Below, piece by piece: positions 21,675 through 33,247 of a stretch of 64,000 nt of DNA. The notes under the pieces were generated by a model. That model worked only from the letters and a program-made list of their open reading frames with translations. It was not told the DNA's origin and made no database searches. Positions within the stretch are counted from its first letter, which is position 1, and every line of letters begins with the position of its first letter. The stretch comes from Bemisia tabaci (Eukaryota; Arthropoda; Insecta; Hemiptera; Aleyrodidae), in NCBI RefSeq assembly GCF_918797505.1, contig NC_092801.1:10292001-10356000 (forward strand). The letters run 5' to 3'. A program made the position numbers and the translations under genes.

Positions 21675-21805
21675 TGATTTATACTTTGTGACCCTGACGA
21701 TGAAGCACTTACTTCGAAAAGCTTCGGTCAAAGTTTATTAATAAAATGTAAGTTTTTTTAAAGAAAAAGTTACATTATTTCTAGCTTTTGGCTACACTTC
21801 ACATA

Positions 21806-22375
21806 CGAAAAAACTTTTAGAGTTTCTACATCATGTCTGCCCTCCCGCATTGATTTGCTCCACCACTGTGCGGTGTGGCGAAAGAACTTTCATTCCCGCG
21901 GTGTCCGTGATCCGTCATGTCACTGATCGTAAGCCGTCCCGCCGTTGTAACCGCGTTTAACAATGTCCACCTCTACGCTTCCTCTAACCCGCACAAAGCC
22001 GCATTGCGCATGCGCAAACAATTACCTCTCGCGTGCTCTTTAAACAAACTAATAAAACCAAAAACTAATATTTACTTAACTTACGGCGCAAATGCTAGGA
22101 CCCTAATTTATGCAGTTTCGTAAGAGGTACAATTGCACCTCTAATTGAACCGTTGGGTGAATAAAGGTGTTCGTATACCTCCATTATCGCGTTAGCCAAC
22201 GCTTCCTATAACGCATAATGCTGTTTGGGTTTTAGTTTTGTGCGCCTTTTCAATATGCTAATGAATGAAACTATTCAATATTTTAATATGCTTTATGAAC
22301 CGTGAGTATGTGACAACAGCGTTGTATACAGAATTCATGATTCATCAAAAACTTATACTTCGACGGCGTAAGTCC
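21806..22375. other. No recognised feature
   Basis: Mixed sequence with an AATAAA near 22,160; no LTR, TIR or gene could be supported. Confidence 0.35.
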
Positions 22376-22610
22376 GAAATCAAATATATAGCTTGCGGTG
22401 TCTGAAAATCTTCACCTCTTTGTTATTTTTTAAGGGAGAAAAAATTGACATCATTTCTTGAAGCTCTTGCAGAATTTTCTTTGCACAGAGAAGAAAAATC
22501 AATGCAGTTTTAAAGAATTGCCGTTGAGTAGTTTTCTGTTTAAATAATAAAGTATGACAGGAAGTCTGCGACGTCGCAAACCAAGTCATGTGATTGCCGA
22601 CTTACACCGT
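22376..22610. repeat. Diverged interspersed repeat (related to 63,120-63,360)
   Basis: Shares CACAGAGAAGAAAAATCAA-like and tatgacaggaagtctgc-like blocks with 63,230-63,340. Non-coding. Confidence 0.5.
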
Positions 22611-22790
22611 CAATGCTATTCCAAACCTTCAAATGGAGAAACATCGATAATGAACCGTTCACGCCTTGCCACTGCCACTGACGTACATGTACGTGAGATT
22701 AAGTAAGGAGACTTCTACGCTCGAAAACAAAAGCAAAATTTTACGGTTTAACAAACTTGGTAAATCGGGGAGATCTTCATTCTGTGACAG

Positions 22791-23350
22791 TGGACCACTA
22801 GACGAGGTACGAAGTTAAGCATTCTGATACTTGTGTCCTAACAAAAATTTCAAGTAAAATACGATTTGTGCAACGAAAATTGCTGAAAGTAACTCCTAAC
22901 CAATATATATGTATTCAATGTTCCTTGACGCATGAATTCAAAACTCCCGCTTATGAAAACTCAATGGTCTATGTGATTCAAATCGCAGACTAAAAATTAT
23001 CATTACACTTTCTGCGATATGGAAATCTGGCATAACCTCAATCTTGACGCTTTCGCTCAGTTGTAGCAAGTTTTTTTATAGTTTGAACAACACAGGGTAG
23101 GAAATGAACAGTGCTGGATTGAGAGGCTTGCCGAAACCGTTGTAGTACACGATTTGATTCACGTAGAGTATTGAGTTTGGTGCGATCGGTCAATCCAAAT
23201 TTCCCGTAACCAATGTAAAATAAAAACGTTAATATCTTTGATAGGAAATGATTTCGACAATTTTCGATGCAACAATTGTGTTTTACGTGAAATTCTAGTT
23301 CATTGAAATTTTTATCATCTTTAAATTCGTGCTTTGTCTATAGTGGTCCA
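22791..23350. mobile_element. TGGACCACTAG hairpin element, copy 1
   Basis: TIR TGGACCACTAGACGAGGTAC and the inverse ending TAGTGGTCCA, 560 bp, with most of the body inverted. No open frame of note. The second copy is at 29,389-29,938. Confidence 0.88.
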
Positions 23351-23380
23351 TAAGCTTCTCATACATTTAATATTTTTACA

Positions 23381-23600
23381 CACTGGAAAAAAAACACATT
23401 GGATCTAGAGTCCAGGCTCTTTAAAACATCGACAAGAAAAAATACTCTTGATTCAATCAGATTCAAAAGAACCAAGCCTCTTAATTTGAGCGGATCTCCT
23501 TTTGATTTAAGCTTAAATCTGATTGAATCAAGAGTCCTTTTTCTTGTCAATGTTTTCAAGAGCCTGGCCTCTAGATCCAATGTGTTTTTTTTTTCCAGTG
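23381..23600. mobile_element. H1 hairpin MITE
   Basis: CACTGG to CCAGTG, flanked by CA on both sides (23,379-80 and 23,601-02), so the duplicated dinucleotide is CA and not TA. Confidence 0.92.
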
Positions 23601-23873
23601 CAGTTCTGAATTGGCATTTTTTGTCATTGCATTGCAACTATTCGCGCTGGAAATTGCATTTTGCGAGATGACGATAACGATGACGCCGAGCCGCCCACCA
23701 CAGGGGCTGAGATTGGGTCGGTGTTGCATAGTTCGCGCGGCGGCGCAACGTTTGGTCTTACAAATACTTAATGGTGAAAGTCCGGTCTTCACGTCGATGC
23801 CACATATTTTTGGAAAATATTGCGCTGCCCCAAAAACTGGTCATAGTCAAACAATGTCAAGCGTGTATTAAAT

Positions 23874-24130
23874 GGACAGCGTTTGGCAGAAAGGAACCAA
23901 GCCAAATCAGCTATCGCCAAATTTAACTGAGCAATAATTTGACATTTTACAAGAGAACGTTTGTGCGGATTTTTTTTAAAATTTTCAAGAATTTGCTTCG
24001 CACCACGCAGAAAGTTTACTGAAATCTTCTATAAAAACCCACACAATCGTTTTGATATAAAAAATGAAATCGTCCAATTAAATCTGGGAATAGCGGATGT
24101 TGCTTGGCTCCTCTCTGCTTAACAAAGACC
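23874..24130. mobile_element. H4 hairpin MITE
   Basis: GGCAGAAAGGAACCAAGCCA at the left and GGCTCCTCTCTGCTTAACAA at the right. A poly(A) run follows at 24,145. Confidence 0.8.
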
Positions 24131-25500
24131 AAATATGATGCCGAAAAAAAAAAAAAAAAAAAAAGTTGGGAGAGCTTGTTTTTAATGAAACTTTAACTGC
24201 GGCTTTACATCATGAATACTACAAATTCCATGCACTAAACCACCGACACCATCTTGATTTTTTCCCCTTGATTTTTTCCCTTTTTAGCTTGAAATTCTAG
24301 AGTAACTTTCGTGTACACTTTATTTATGCACGCATGGTCACTTTTACAACGCACGAATGCGCTCTACGACGCTTATTTACAACTGGAATCTGTCAAGGTG
24401 GAGATTTTTTGGAAGCTGGCATCTCAACATTATAAATATTGAACATTTTGAACGTTTTAAACTGCACTAAAAATCGCGAACACTCTCCCCATCACGTGAG
24501 AATTTGCTTGGAAAATTGAAATTTTTGATAAAAAAGTCGGGTGCATCGAAAAATAAACCCATTTTCTAGGAAACTGTTGCATTAAGGTAGAAAAACGAGA
24601 TCCGCTAAAAAATAAAAAAAAAATAAGAAATAAAAAAATAAAAAATTTAAAAAAGAAAACCAGCCATCGTATACCACTCAGAAATTGTTTTCTGCTATTT
24701 AATGCCAAAGAAAATACATCGTTACTCTTTTTTTTAAAAGTTTTTCTTCTCGAAATAGCTCACCCGTTACACTGAATTTGATGTTGGTAAGGATGCTAAG
24801 AAACCTTTTATTCATTTCTCGCTAGTTTTTTTATTCATACTGCCTTAATTTATTGCATTTTATGTGCAAAGCTGAATTTCTCTCCCAGTTTCATCGCATA
24901 ATATTGAGCGAAACTGGATACATTTTGCTGAGATTTGGCGTCAATGTTTCGCGAAGAGCCGCGGTTTTGCCGCCGGTCGAGGCACGAGACCCAATTTGAC
25001 CACCTCGACCGCAAAATATTAATTGATCAGCAATAAACTCATGGATTGCCGCCTTGCCTCCATCTCTTATTTTCCGTCGATGGAAACACCTTTCCCCCGA
25101 ATCGCAGGGGGCACGGTGCATGGTGAATATTTTCAAGCAAATATTTTCAAGTAGACAAGGAGGTAGATAATTTTACAGCAATTTGTGTGGTGCGAATCAA
25201 TTTTACAACTCCAAGGACCCAATTTTCACGATTTTATCCAATTATTTGTCTCCATTTTCCCCCTTTTTTGGACCGCTTCTCGACTTCTTGGAAAATGATG
25301 TATACGTGAAATGTAATAAAGGGGCCGAGGCCACTGAGGGGCCGTATAGCGCCGAATGGTAAATAAGTAGTTGGTAGTTAGTAATAAGTAAGTAGTAAGT
25401 ATTGTGTAATGTAAGATATAACATGTCCGAAACTTTACTTGCTCAGTGTTTTAGACAAGACTCGTGGTGAAAAAGACATCCCTCTCATAGAATGTAATCA
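24131..25500. other. No recognised feature
   Basis: AT-rich sequence with A-runs (24,145; 24,600-24,660); nothing else was identified. Confidence 0.35.
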
Positions 25501-25516
25501 GTGGGGAGGCGTGAAT

Positions 25517-25682
25517 GATCGATTATCGATATTTCCCCATATAAATATATATATATATATTGGCTATGGTAAAAAGTCGACTACGAAGGTGTTCGCTGCG
25601 AATACTCTGTTTATCGATCCTTTCTCATAGGTTCAAATGGCAGATAAATCGATATATGTCAAAGCACGCCACGTCGCTGAAT
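25517..25682. mobile_element. H5 MITE relic
   Basis: The interior GAATACTCTGTTTATCGATCC and right end AAAGCACGCCACGTCGCTG are present; the left end is replaced by a (TA)n run near 25,545. Confidence 0.65.
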
Positions 25683-25965
25683 GTATTCACTCTCAGAAGC
25701 ACGTTTCGTCAAAAGTTTGAAACTTGAATTATTTTATATTTTCGCATAAAAGGGATTCTAATGGCTAATCTTGGTCCTAGTTTTTCGTAAAAACACCTAA
25801 AATTTATGAAATAATGGTGGTTTTGAAATTTTTGAGGTTGTTCCCAAAAAGGTTATTTATTTACTCCAGAGAAAATACTGCGACCGACAACGTTACTTGA
25901 AAGCACTTCACCGGGACTTTACAGTAAGGAATCGCGCGCTGGACTGTGTACTACTCAGAAGCGTA

Positions 25966-26765
25966 TTCAGCAATTTGGCAACACTGTTTTCCTTCCATTT
26001 AAACCTGTGTTGAATAATCGATTCTTGTCAGAGCACCTGGGCCCTTCTAGAATCGATTTACATTTCAACATGTTTAAATGAGGGAATACAACGTTAATAG
26101 CATATCTCGGGAAAATTTAATCTTAATTTATCTCGAAATTTAAAAATAAGAGATATTTCTAAAGCGTAAACGCGATATAACTATTCGCGCAAGATCGATG
26201 TCCACATTGCACATGAAAAATGTAAGACACGATGGCGTGAATCGTGAACTCACAATACTCTGCTCTATGCTATTAGTTTGAAGCACCATTACGAATAAGG
26301 CAAACGCAAACGAACACAATATAGAAAAATATGTAAGTAAAGCGAGGGAAAAGATGAGCGTTTACGACGGCGCAGTGATACAACTATTCGTACTTGATGG
26401 ACGTCCGTGCTGCACCTGAAAAATTGAAGGCGCGATGACGCAAAGCGTGAGCTCTCAATGCTCTGCTACATGCTGTCAATGAGGTTTCATGTCGCTCAGA
26501 TCCGGGAGAGAAGTTAAAAAGAGGCCCGAACACACCTCTCCTACCTCCGGCTGTGTTACTCACGTAGTGCTTGAAGCACCATTACGAATAAGACAAACGG
26601 AAACAAACACAATATGTAAATAGAGGGAGGGAAAGGATGCGCGTTTACGACGGCGCAGAGATACAACTATTCGTACTTGATGGACGTCCGTGCTGCATCC
26701 GAAAAATTGAAGGCGCGATGACGCGAAGCGTGAGTTCTCATTGCCAAATTTATAGATCCGCCGAT
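25966..26765. repeat. Element with internal tandem repeats, bounded by ttggcaac ends
   Basis: The left end cagcaatttggcaacac (25,970) and right end tgccaaatttatagatccgcc (26,743) resemble the TIRs of the compact element at 30,114. Inside, GCGTTTACGACGGCGCAG with about 110 bp occurs at 26,359 and 26,640 (282-bp period), with a diverged copy at 26,163. Confidence 0.65.
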
Positions 26766-27075
26766 GATACGCTATGGTAAGAAGAGAGATTCTTCCAGAG
26801 ATGTAGTTTTAATTTCCGAGGAAGGAAATGAACATAAAATATAACAGGAGAAAAATAAATAAAATAAAAAATATACAAATTTTGAGCTTCTGCGGATATT
26901 TCTTTCTTCCGGATACACCAATACCTGACCCCGGCTGCCCTTTTACTCATCCTTCAAACCAAGTATTTGGACGTATTAATGCTAAAATGACCTATGTTGC
27001 ACGCAATCCCTACGCACATAGTTCCCTATAGCACAAATATGTCCAGTTATAATCAATACGTACGTAATACTTGCG

Positions 27076-27520
27076 GAGGTGCTTCGATGGACGCCATATT
27101 TTGTGTCAGAACGGCATGCGATATATCGCATCAATTGGTTCAATTTTTCAGCTATACTCGTCATTTTTCTCCAATTTTGAGATCGCAATTCTGTTGTCAG
27201 GAGACTAAAGCACTCACTTACCAATTTTAATAAAGAAACTCAACGTAATAAGGAGTGGTTTTTTTAGAGAGAAAACATCGCATTCGAGTGCAGTTTCGAA
27301 TTCAGTATCGAATGCGATATTTTCTCTCTGAAAAAACCACGCCTTTATTACGTTGAATTTGTTTGTCAAAATTAGTAAGTGAGTGCTTTAGTCTCCTGAC
27401 AACAGAATTGCGATCTCAAAATTGGAGAAAAATGACAAATAGCTGAAAAACTGGAACCAATTAATGCGATATATCGCATGCCGTTCTGACACAAAATATG
27501 GCGTCCATCGAATCACCTTA
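27076..27520. mobile_element. 445-bp fold-back element
   Basis: The whole stretch is an inverted repeat centred near 27,298, with outer ends AGGTGCTTCGATGGACGCCA and inverse. A subpalindrome GAGAGAAAACATCGCATTCG sits at the centre. One arm recurs alone at 14,091-14,240. Confidence 0.85.
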
Positions 27521-27951
27521 ATAAAGTGCTTCCAAGGCAGTATCAAGACTGAACCAGACTATTGCTGCAAAGGTGACGTAGGTCAGTGAACCATGATTCG
27601 ACACACTACACCCATCTCTTATACGATAACGTCAACTTTCACCCGAAGAGCTCGCATCTCGTCGCCAAATGGTCAAGCTAATTCATCCTTTTAAGACAAT
27701 CGAGTAGTTTGGGAAACAAGTAGAGAGGTCTGCTCGTTAGCTGGTCTTAAGGACCAACTGAGCAGCTACTTCCTTTCTGCGATATAATTTATTCTTTTTT
27801 CAATGAAAAGAAAGTAACCTTCTTACTAGAGGTTCTATAAATACATAAAAAAATTGACCAAATTCAATCGCTTCTTGGTACTACAGACTAGCAAAAAATC
27901 ACGCTTAACTCATTCAAATTAAAATGTTCCTCAGTGATGAGAATGAATTCA
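27521..27951. other. No recognised feature
   Basis: No motif, TIR or convincing frame. Confidence 0.35.
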
Positions 27952-28061
27952 GTGGCGTGGCGTGCTTCGATATATATCGGTATTTCTCCATTTGAATCTA
28001 TGGTAAAGAATCGAACATTAAGGCGTTTGTTGCGAACACCCTGTTTATCGATCCTTTCCGA

Positions 28062-28096
<35 letters not shown>
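27952..28096. mobile_element. H5 MITE cut by a poly(T) tract
   Basis: AGTGGCGTGGCGTGCTTCGA to GATCCTTTCC, then a T-run of about 30 nt (28,066-28,096) where the H5 right part is expected. The T-run may be the tail of an unidentified minus-strand retroposon. Confidence 0.6.
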
Positions 28097-28101
<5 letters not shown>

Positions 28102-28239
28102 ATTTTTTTTTACTTTAGCACACCGCTCACGCAGGTCATGTTTCAATGCCACATAGAACTCCATTTTCCTCTCCCTCTTCCTCCAAAGCTCAAAACGTCA
28201 GATACAGCCAGCCTGCTGCACAGTAGACCGAGTTAATGG

Positions 28240-28450
28240 GGAAAGTCGGACAAAATTTGAAAAATGTAAAAGCTCATAACTCCACTATTACAAAAGGTCT
28301 TAAAAGTGGTCCAATTGGTTTTCTCATGAAATTTATTTTACAAAACACCTCTTGAACTTTAAAATTAAAAGAAATAAACATCTAAATTTGCAGTTTTAGT
28401 AAAGAAATACATGTCCGACCTCTCTCATTGACTAGATCCACTGTGTGGCG
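28240..28450. repeat. Repeat shared with 20,120-20,350
   Basis: AAATAAACATCTAAATTTGC and ATGTCCGACCTCTCTCATTG match the other copy. Non-coding. Confidence 0.5.
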
Positions 28451-29258
28451 TCCACGTAACAAATCAGACTCTCCTTGAGGAAATTTAGCGGTAAGTTTTA
28501 AATACAAAGCCGGGAAAACCTCCGGCATCGGGAAATGTCTAGCTCTTTTCTTTTTTCTCGTCGGGGAGGATAATAGCGTGATATTGTTTAATCGCCGCGG
28601 CAGACGGGATTAATCCAGATTTTAAACGCTGTCTACTTTTCCACCGTGATTTCAAATCCTCTTCACTTTTCAACCCTGCTTGTGGCGCTTGGCGAAGCCC
28701 ACCTGCTCATCAACGGTCATCGAATGTTGCCAAATCTTCACGTGCACAAAATCCCATTCACTAACGAGCACATCCCATCTTTCCACTTCAACATAGTTCC
28801 ATTTAGCATAAATTAGTCCAATTTTGAGAGCATTAGTAAAAGATGGAAAAAACCAATGGTTTCACAATTTTCTACGTAAAACATTCCATTGATATAGTTT
28901 GTTGTGCCTCCCTCCCTTAAACATTTCCAGAACATCTATTCCGCGTGACACTGTTGCCGTTGGTTTCAAAATAATGCACACAGAAACGCAACGCTGTAAC
29001 GTGGGTTGCGTTTCCCTCGGGGCAGGCGCTAATCCTCGCGCTGAAGTGGAGATTCGTGTACAGCCCTTTTTTCCGGGTGCCACCGCGATGGTGGTCAATT
29101 TTCAGAATGACGTCAGTAAGCCAAATCGATATAGCATTCTCAGATTTAATTGTGCTAGGGCTTGAATCTCAGAGCTTTAATTTTATTGATGGTCGAGTGC
29201 CATTGCGTCCGAACTATTGCGACTGTATATCGAGTGTAGCTGAGACCAACCAACTATT
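28451..29258. other. No recognised feature
   Basis: Somewhat GC-richer at 28,960-29,090; overlapping short frames on both strands with no domain. Confidence 0.35.
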
Positions 29259-30064
29259 CTGCCGTGCTAAAGGAAAAACGCCGTATGAACCTTCAGGCGT
29301 TGCCACATTTTCTTTGATAAAACACGAATTTCCTGGTATACTTGTGAATATTTTCCTCCTAATTTTTCAGATAATTTTGTTCGCGCAATGGACCACTAGA
29401 CAAGGTACGAATTTCAGCGATCTGATACATGTTTATTAACCAGAATTTCACGTAAAAAACGATTCACACAACGAAAATTACGGAATCCAACTCCTAACGA
29501 AGATATTAACGTTTTTATTTCACATTGGTTACGAGGAATTTGAACTGCCCGCTCACAAGAAACTCAAAACTCTACGTGAGTCAAATCGCCCACTACAACG
29601 GTTTCAGCAAGCTTCTCAATCGAGCAATGTTCATTTCCCATCATGTGTTGTTCAAACTATTAGCAATTTGCTATAACTGAGCCAAAGCGTCAAGATTGAG
29701 GTTGCCAGATTTTTATATCGCAGAGACTGTCATGATAACGTTTAGCGCGCGATGTGAATCACGTAGACCATTGAGTTTTCATGAGCGGGTGGTTTAAATT
29801 CACGCATTAAGAATCATTAAATATCTTCGTAAGGAGTTAATTTCGGTAATTTTCGTTGTGTGCATCGTGTTTTACGTAAAATGTTGGTTAAGAAACATGT
29901 ATCAGAATGCTGAAATTCGTACCTTATCTAGTGGTCCATTTTACCTGAAGCTCCTGAAAATTTCAAGGAAAAATATGCATAACTTTCCTCGAACGTAAAC
30001 ATTTTATCGAAGGAAATGTGGCAACTCTCGAATGCTCATACGGCGTTCTTCCTTGACACGGCAG
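29259..30064. mobile_element. H3 MITE split by a TGGACCACTAG element
   Basis: H3 left part 29,259-29,388 and right part 29,939-30,064 are separated by the element at 29,389-29,938. Joining the H3 parts gives gcaATtttacc, the same as intact H3 copies (gcaattttacc at 38,255). Confidence 0.88.
29389..29938. mobile_element. TGGACCACTAG hairpin element, copy 2 (nested)
   Basis: TIR TGGACCACTAGACAAGGTAC and inverse; 550 bp. The host comparison supports an AT dinucleotide duplication if the element is read as GGACCAC...GTGGTCC. Confidence 0.88.
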
Positions 30065-30113
30065 ATTTCATGTTTTATCGAGGAACAACGTAACTATGTT
30101 AATTTTCTTACAT

Positions 30114-30265
30114 GGCGGATGCAGCAAATTGGCAACATTGTTCTCCCCATTTAAACCTATGGAAATGCATCGATTCTCGGAGGGGCCAGGTGCTCTGACA
30201 AGAATCGATTATTTAGCATAGGTTAAATGGAGGAAATGCGGTGTTGCCAAATTGCTGGATCCGCC
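30114..30265. mobile_element. Compact hairpin MITE with ggcggat ends
   Basis: GGCGGATGCAGCAAATTGGC pairs with GCCAAATTGCTGGATCCGCC; the middle is partly inverted (ATTTAAACCTATGG against CATAGGTTAAATGG) and carries H5-like atcgatt words. Confidence 0.75.
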
Positions 30266-30374
30266 TCTGATTTCCTTACACGGATCCAGGTGCTTTTAGA
30301 AATGAAGCAATGTATTTTAGTCCTCTCTGTGGACTCGTATACCCAATCCATCAAGATCATGGTGATGTTATTCA

Positions 30375-30900
30375 GATTTCGGGTAAATCTCATCTTGCTC
30401 CGGGCGTAGCACCCAGAGCAATCGAGGCTACGATTCAGGCACCCAGAACTTCCGACCTCTGAGCCCAGAACGGACGGTATGTCTATATAGGCCATAACGG
30501 TATGTCTATATATAGCCCTAACTTTTTTTTTCAATGCATCTGTCTGTACATCTATCTGTATATATGAATCATGCATCTATCTATTGATCAATTTTCTTAT
30601 CCGCCTATACAACTATCCGTATCCTTCAATCCATCCATCTATACATTCATATTTGTGCCTGCACTAAAAAAAAAAACTCCGGCCATGGAAGCCGTACTAA
30701 CGAGTTATATAGACATACCGTCCGCGTGCCGGTCTCAAAGGCCGAAACTACGGCTCCCGCACCCGGAGCAATCGAAACTACGGCTCCAGCATCCGGAGCA
30801 ATCGAAACTACGGATCCGGCACCCGGAAATTTCAGCCTCTGCGCCCGGAACGGACGGTATGTCTATACAGCCCTTAACTTTTTTTCAGTACATCTATATC
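30375..30900. repeat. Direct duplication with an internal tandem of gcacccggagcaatcg
   Basis: The block ending AACGGACGGTATGTCTATAT at 30,470 recurs at 30,852. Within 30,750-30,830 a 27-bp unit (cccggagcaatcgaaactac + ggctccg) is present about three times. Confidence 0.65.
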
Positions 30901-30917
30901 TGTATGTATGGCCGTCA

Positions 30918-30921
30918 AATC

Positions 30922-30956
<35 letters not shown>

Positions 30957-30957
30957 C

Positions 30958-31018
<61 letters not shown>

Positions 31019-31019
31019 A

Positions 31020-31102
<83 letters not shown>

Positions 31103-31115
31103 CCTATCCATCTAT
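30918..31115. repeat. (TCTA)n microsatellite
   Basis: About 48 units of TCTA with a few substitutions. Open frames here read Leu-Ser-Ile-Tyr repeats and are not genes. Confidence 0.95.
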
Positions 31116-31589
31116 CTGTTTATCTGTCTACTTATCCACCTACATATCCGTCCATCTATCCATCTATACATTCATATTTGCGTCTGAGATTGGATAACAA
31201 GATGCAGAATGACTTCTCGGGATAAAGGCAAAAGTCCGGGCGGGCCGTGAGGGATGACCAAGCGTAAACTCGGTGGGACTCTGCCGGGACTGCCGGGTGG
31301 ACCGAAGTCATTATCCGGGAAGTGAAGAAAACGCGGGCTCAGCGCGATAAAAGGGGCACAAGGAACGGTGGCGGCGGCGGGGGTGGATTTAGGTTGTCAT
31401 GACTGCTACTCCATTGAGACGAGGGATTTTCGTAAATACTCCCCAGATTGTTATACGCTCTCTCTGTTGCCTTCCTGTCCGGGAAACCCCGTCTTCAAAC
31501 GTCCATTATGACACCGAGAAAAAAATCCACTCAAAAATGAGGTGAGTGCACTGTACAGTAATATATAAGCGTCCATGTGAAAAGAGACC

Positions 31590-32045
31590 CTCCTTTTCTT
31601 TTTCTCCGCTTCTTTCTCTCCTCTTCTTTTTCTCCTCTAGGCTTCTTCTTTTCCTCTTCTTCTTCTCCTCTTCTTCTTCTCCTCTTTTTCTCCCCTCCTT
31701 TTCACCTCTTCTCTTTCTCCTCTTCTTTTCCTCCTCTTCTTTTCCTCCTCTTCTTTTCCTCCTCTTCTTTTCCTCCTCTTCTTTTTCTCCTCTTCTTTTT
31801 CCCTCTTCCTTTTCTCCTCTTCTTTTTTTCCTCTTCTTTTCCCCCTCTTCCTTTTCTCCTCTTCTTTTTTCTTTTTTTTCTCCTCTTCTTTTTTCCTCTT
31901 CTTTTTCCCCTCTTCCTTTTCTCCTCTTCCTTTTCTCCTCTTCCTTTTCTCCTCTTCCTTTTCTCCTCTTCTTTTTCTCCTCTTCTTTTTCTCCTCTTCA
32001 GTTTCTCCTCCTCTTTTTCTTCTCCTTCTTTTTCTTTTCTTAACA
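31590..32045. repeat. Polypyrimidine tract (ttctcctcttct)n
   Basis: About 450 bp of almost pure C/T with a loose 12-16-bp period. It could adopt a triplex; it codes for nothing credible. Confidence 0.93.
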
Positions 32046-32361
32046 AGACCATAAGCCCTTGTGCACTATTTGTTCCCTCACATGGACCTCACGACAACCT
32101 CAGTCCAGAAAAACTAGAAATTGAGTTACGGATACCTATACTTAGAAATTAAAACGAGTAATTTTCGCCGCACAAATTGCCCGGAAATGTCAAACCAAAC
32201 CAAATTTACGATACCATGGAATTTACAGTTGAAAAAAATAAACGCTCTAAAAAAGCAAAAGCTTCTTAAGATTCTAATCCCCCATGCTTAGAGTCAGTGC
32301 AGGATTTAGGGTGGTTGGGCCCCGCGCACCAGGTGAGCCCTGGTAAAAATTGGCAGTAGAA

Positions 32362-33247
32362 TCTGTGTTCCAAAATACCATAGACCTAAAGCCGGCTGTA
32401 AGATTTCCAATAGCTTTTGTAGCCGGCTGTACAATTTCTTATAGCCTTTTATAGCCGATGGCGATTAAGCAACAGCCAGACGATAAAGTTTATACTAAAC
32501 GTTACTAAAAACGGATACCAGGACTTAGTTAGTTTTTGGACTACCGCTCTCTTTTTGTGCCGTAGTATCCTGATTTATTTTGCGAGGAAAGCTCCGTACT
32601 TTTGAAGGATGCCTGTCATTCTTAATATGTTGGAGCGCCTTCAATTGCTTATGATACTGTGCAATATCTCTGGTGTGAAATAGTTGCTTCAGACGCCGTG
32701 GCACGCTGCGGCTCGGCGGGCGGGCAGAGAGTGCGAAACGAGCACTGGCGCCTACAAATCTAACAGGGATACTTCACGCATTGCGCAATGCGTGAAGTAT
32801 CCCTGTTAGGTTTGCAGGCGCCAGTGCGTCGCCGCTCCGCTTTGTGTTAGGCTGTAATATTTAATCTCGCGGAGTCAGCGTTTTTCAACTCATGATTTTG
32901 AAATGTTTGAACACTCTGTATGGACTATTCTCATTTTAATTTATGAAAAAAAAAATATGTTTTAAAGGAAAATATAATGTGTGTTTTGTAAATATTAAGG
33001 TAGGTCCGTATCAAACTTAATGATTTCCAAAGCACACGAATTTCTACACGATTTCTTATAGACTTTTATAGTCAATGGCGATAAAGTGTAAAGCCCGGGG
33101 ATAGGAACTATAGCCCGACTGTATACTTTTTTATAGCTTCGTATAACCCGGCTATATGATTTGCTCCGCTTTCTATAGCCAGCTTTATGATTTTCAATAG
33201 CCTTCTTTAGTCGGCTATAAGAACTCCTATGGTATTTTGAAACGCAG
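32362..33247. mobile_element. TIR element with CAAAATACCATAG ends
   Basis: Left GTGTTCCAAAATACCATAG and right CTATGGTATTTTGAAACGC are inverted. Subterminal agccggctgta / tatagcc words recur in both ends. The perfect palindrome at 32,742-32,827 is nested near its middle. Confidence 0.7.
32742..32827. repeat. 86-bp nearly perfect palindrome
   Basis: GCACTGGCGCCTACAAATCT is mirrored by the far end with one or two mismatches and no loop; the centre is TTGCGCAA. It belongs to the family at about 330 and 16,690. Confidence 0.9.

Larger units (their letters stand above)
20652..21805. mobile_element. Fold-back element carrying two H1 insertions and a segment duplication
   Basis: Ends GGAGTGTAGCCGAGTGCTAG and CTAGCTTTTGGCTACACTTC pair. 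A near-palindromic centre lies near 20,968 (GATAACAAATTAACAGATC and inverse). Near 20,664-20,735 a unit of about 36 bp (gtagccgagtgctagaaata...) is repeated in tandem. Two H1 copies lie in the right arm with a second copy of the arm between them. Confidence 0.7.

Noticed and set aside
21900..22260. Possible solo LTR (AATAAA near 22,160, balanced composition)
   Set aside because: No TG...CA ends, flanking duplication, primer-binding site or second copy could be found.
30745..30835. CRISPR-like regular repeats
   Set aside because: Only about three direct 27-bp copies without spacers, in a eukaryotic genome; a simple tandem duplication.
30571..31225. Open frames coding Tyr-Leu-Ser-Ile repeats
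   Set aside because: Product of the (TCTA)n microsatellite.
31546..32152. Open frames rich in Phe, Leu and Ser, and the antisense Lys/Glu/Arg frame
   Set aside because: Product of the polypyrimidine tract; no domain, no splice or start context.
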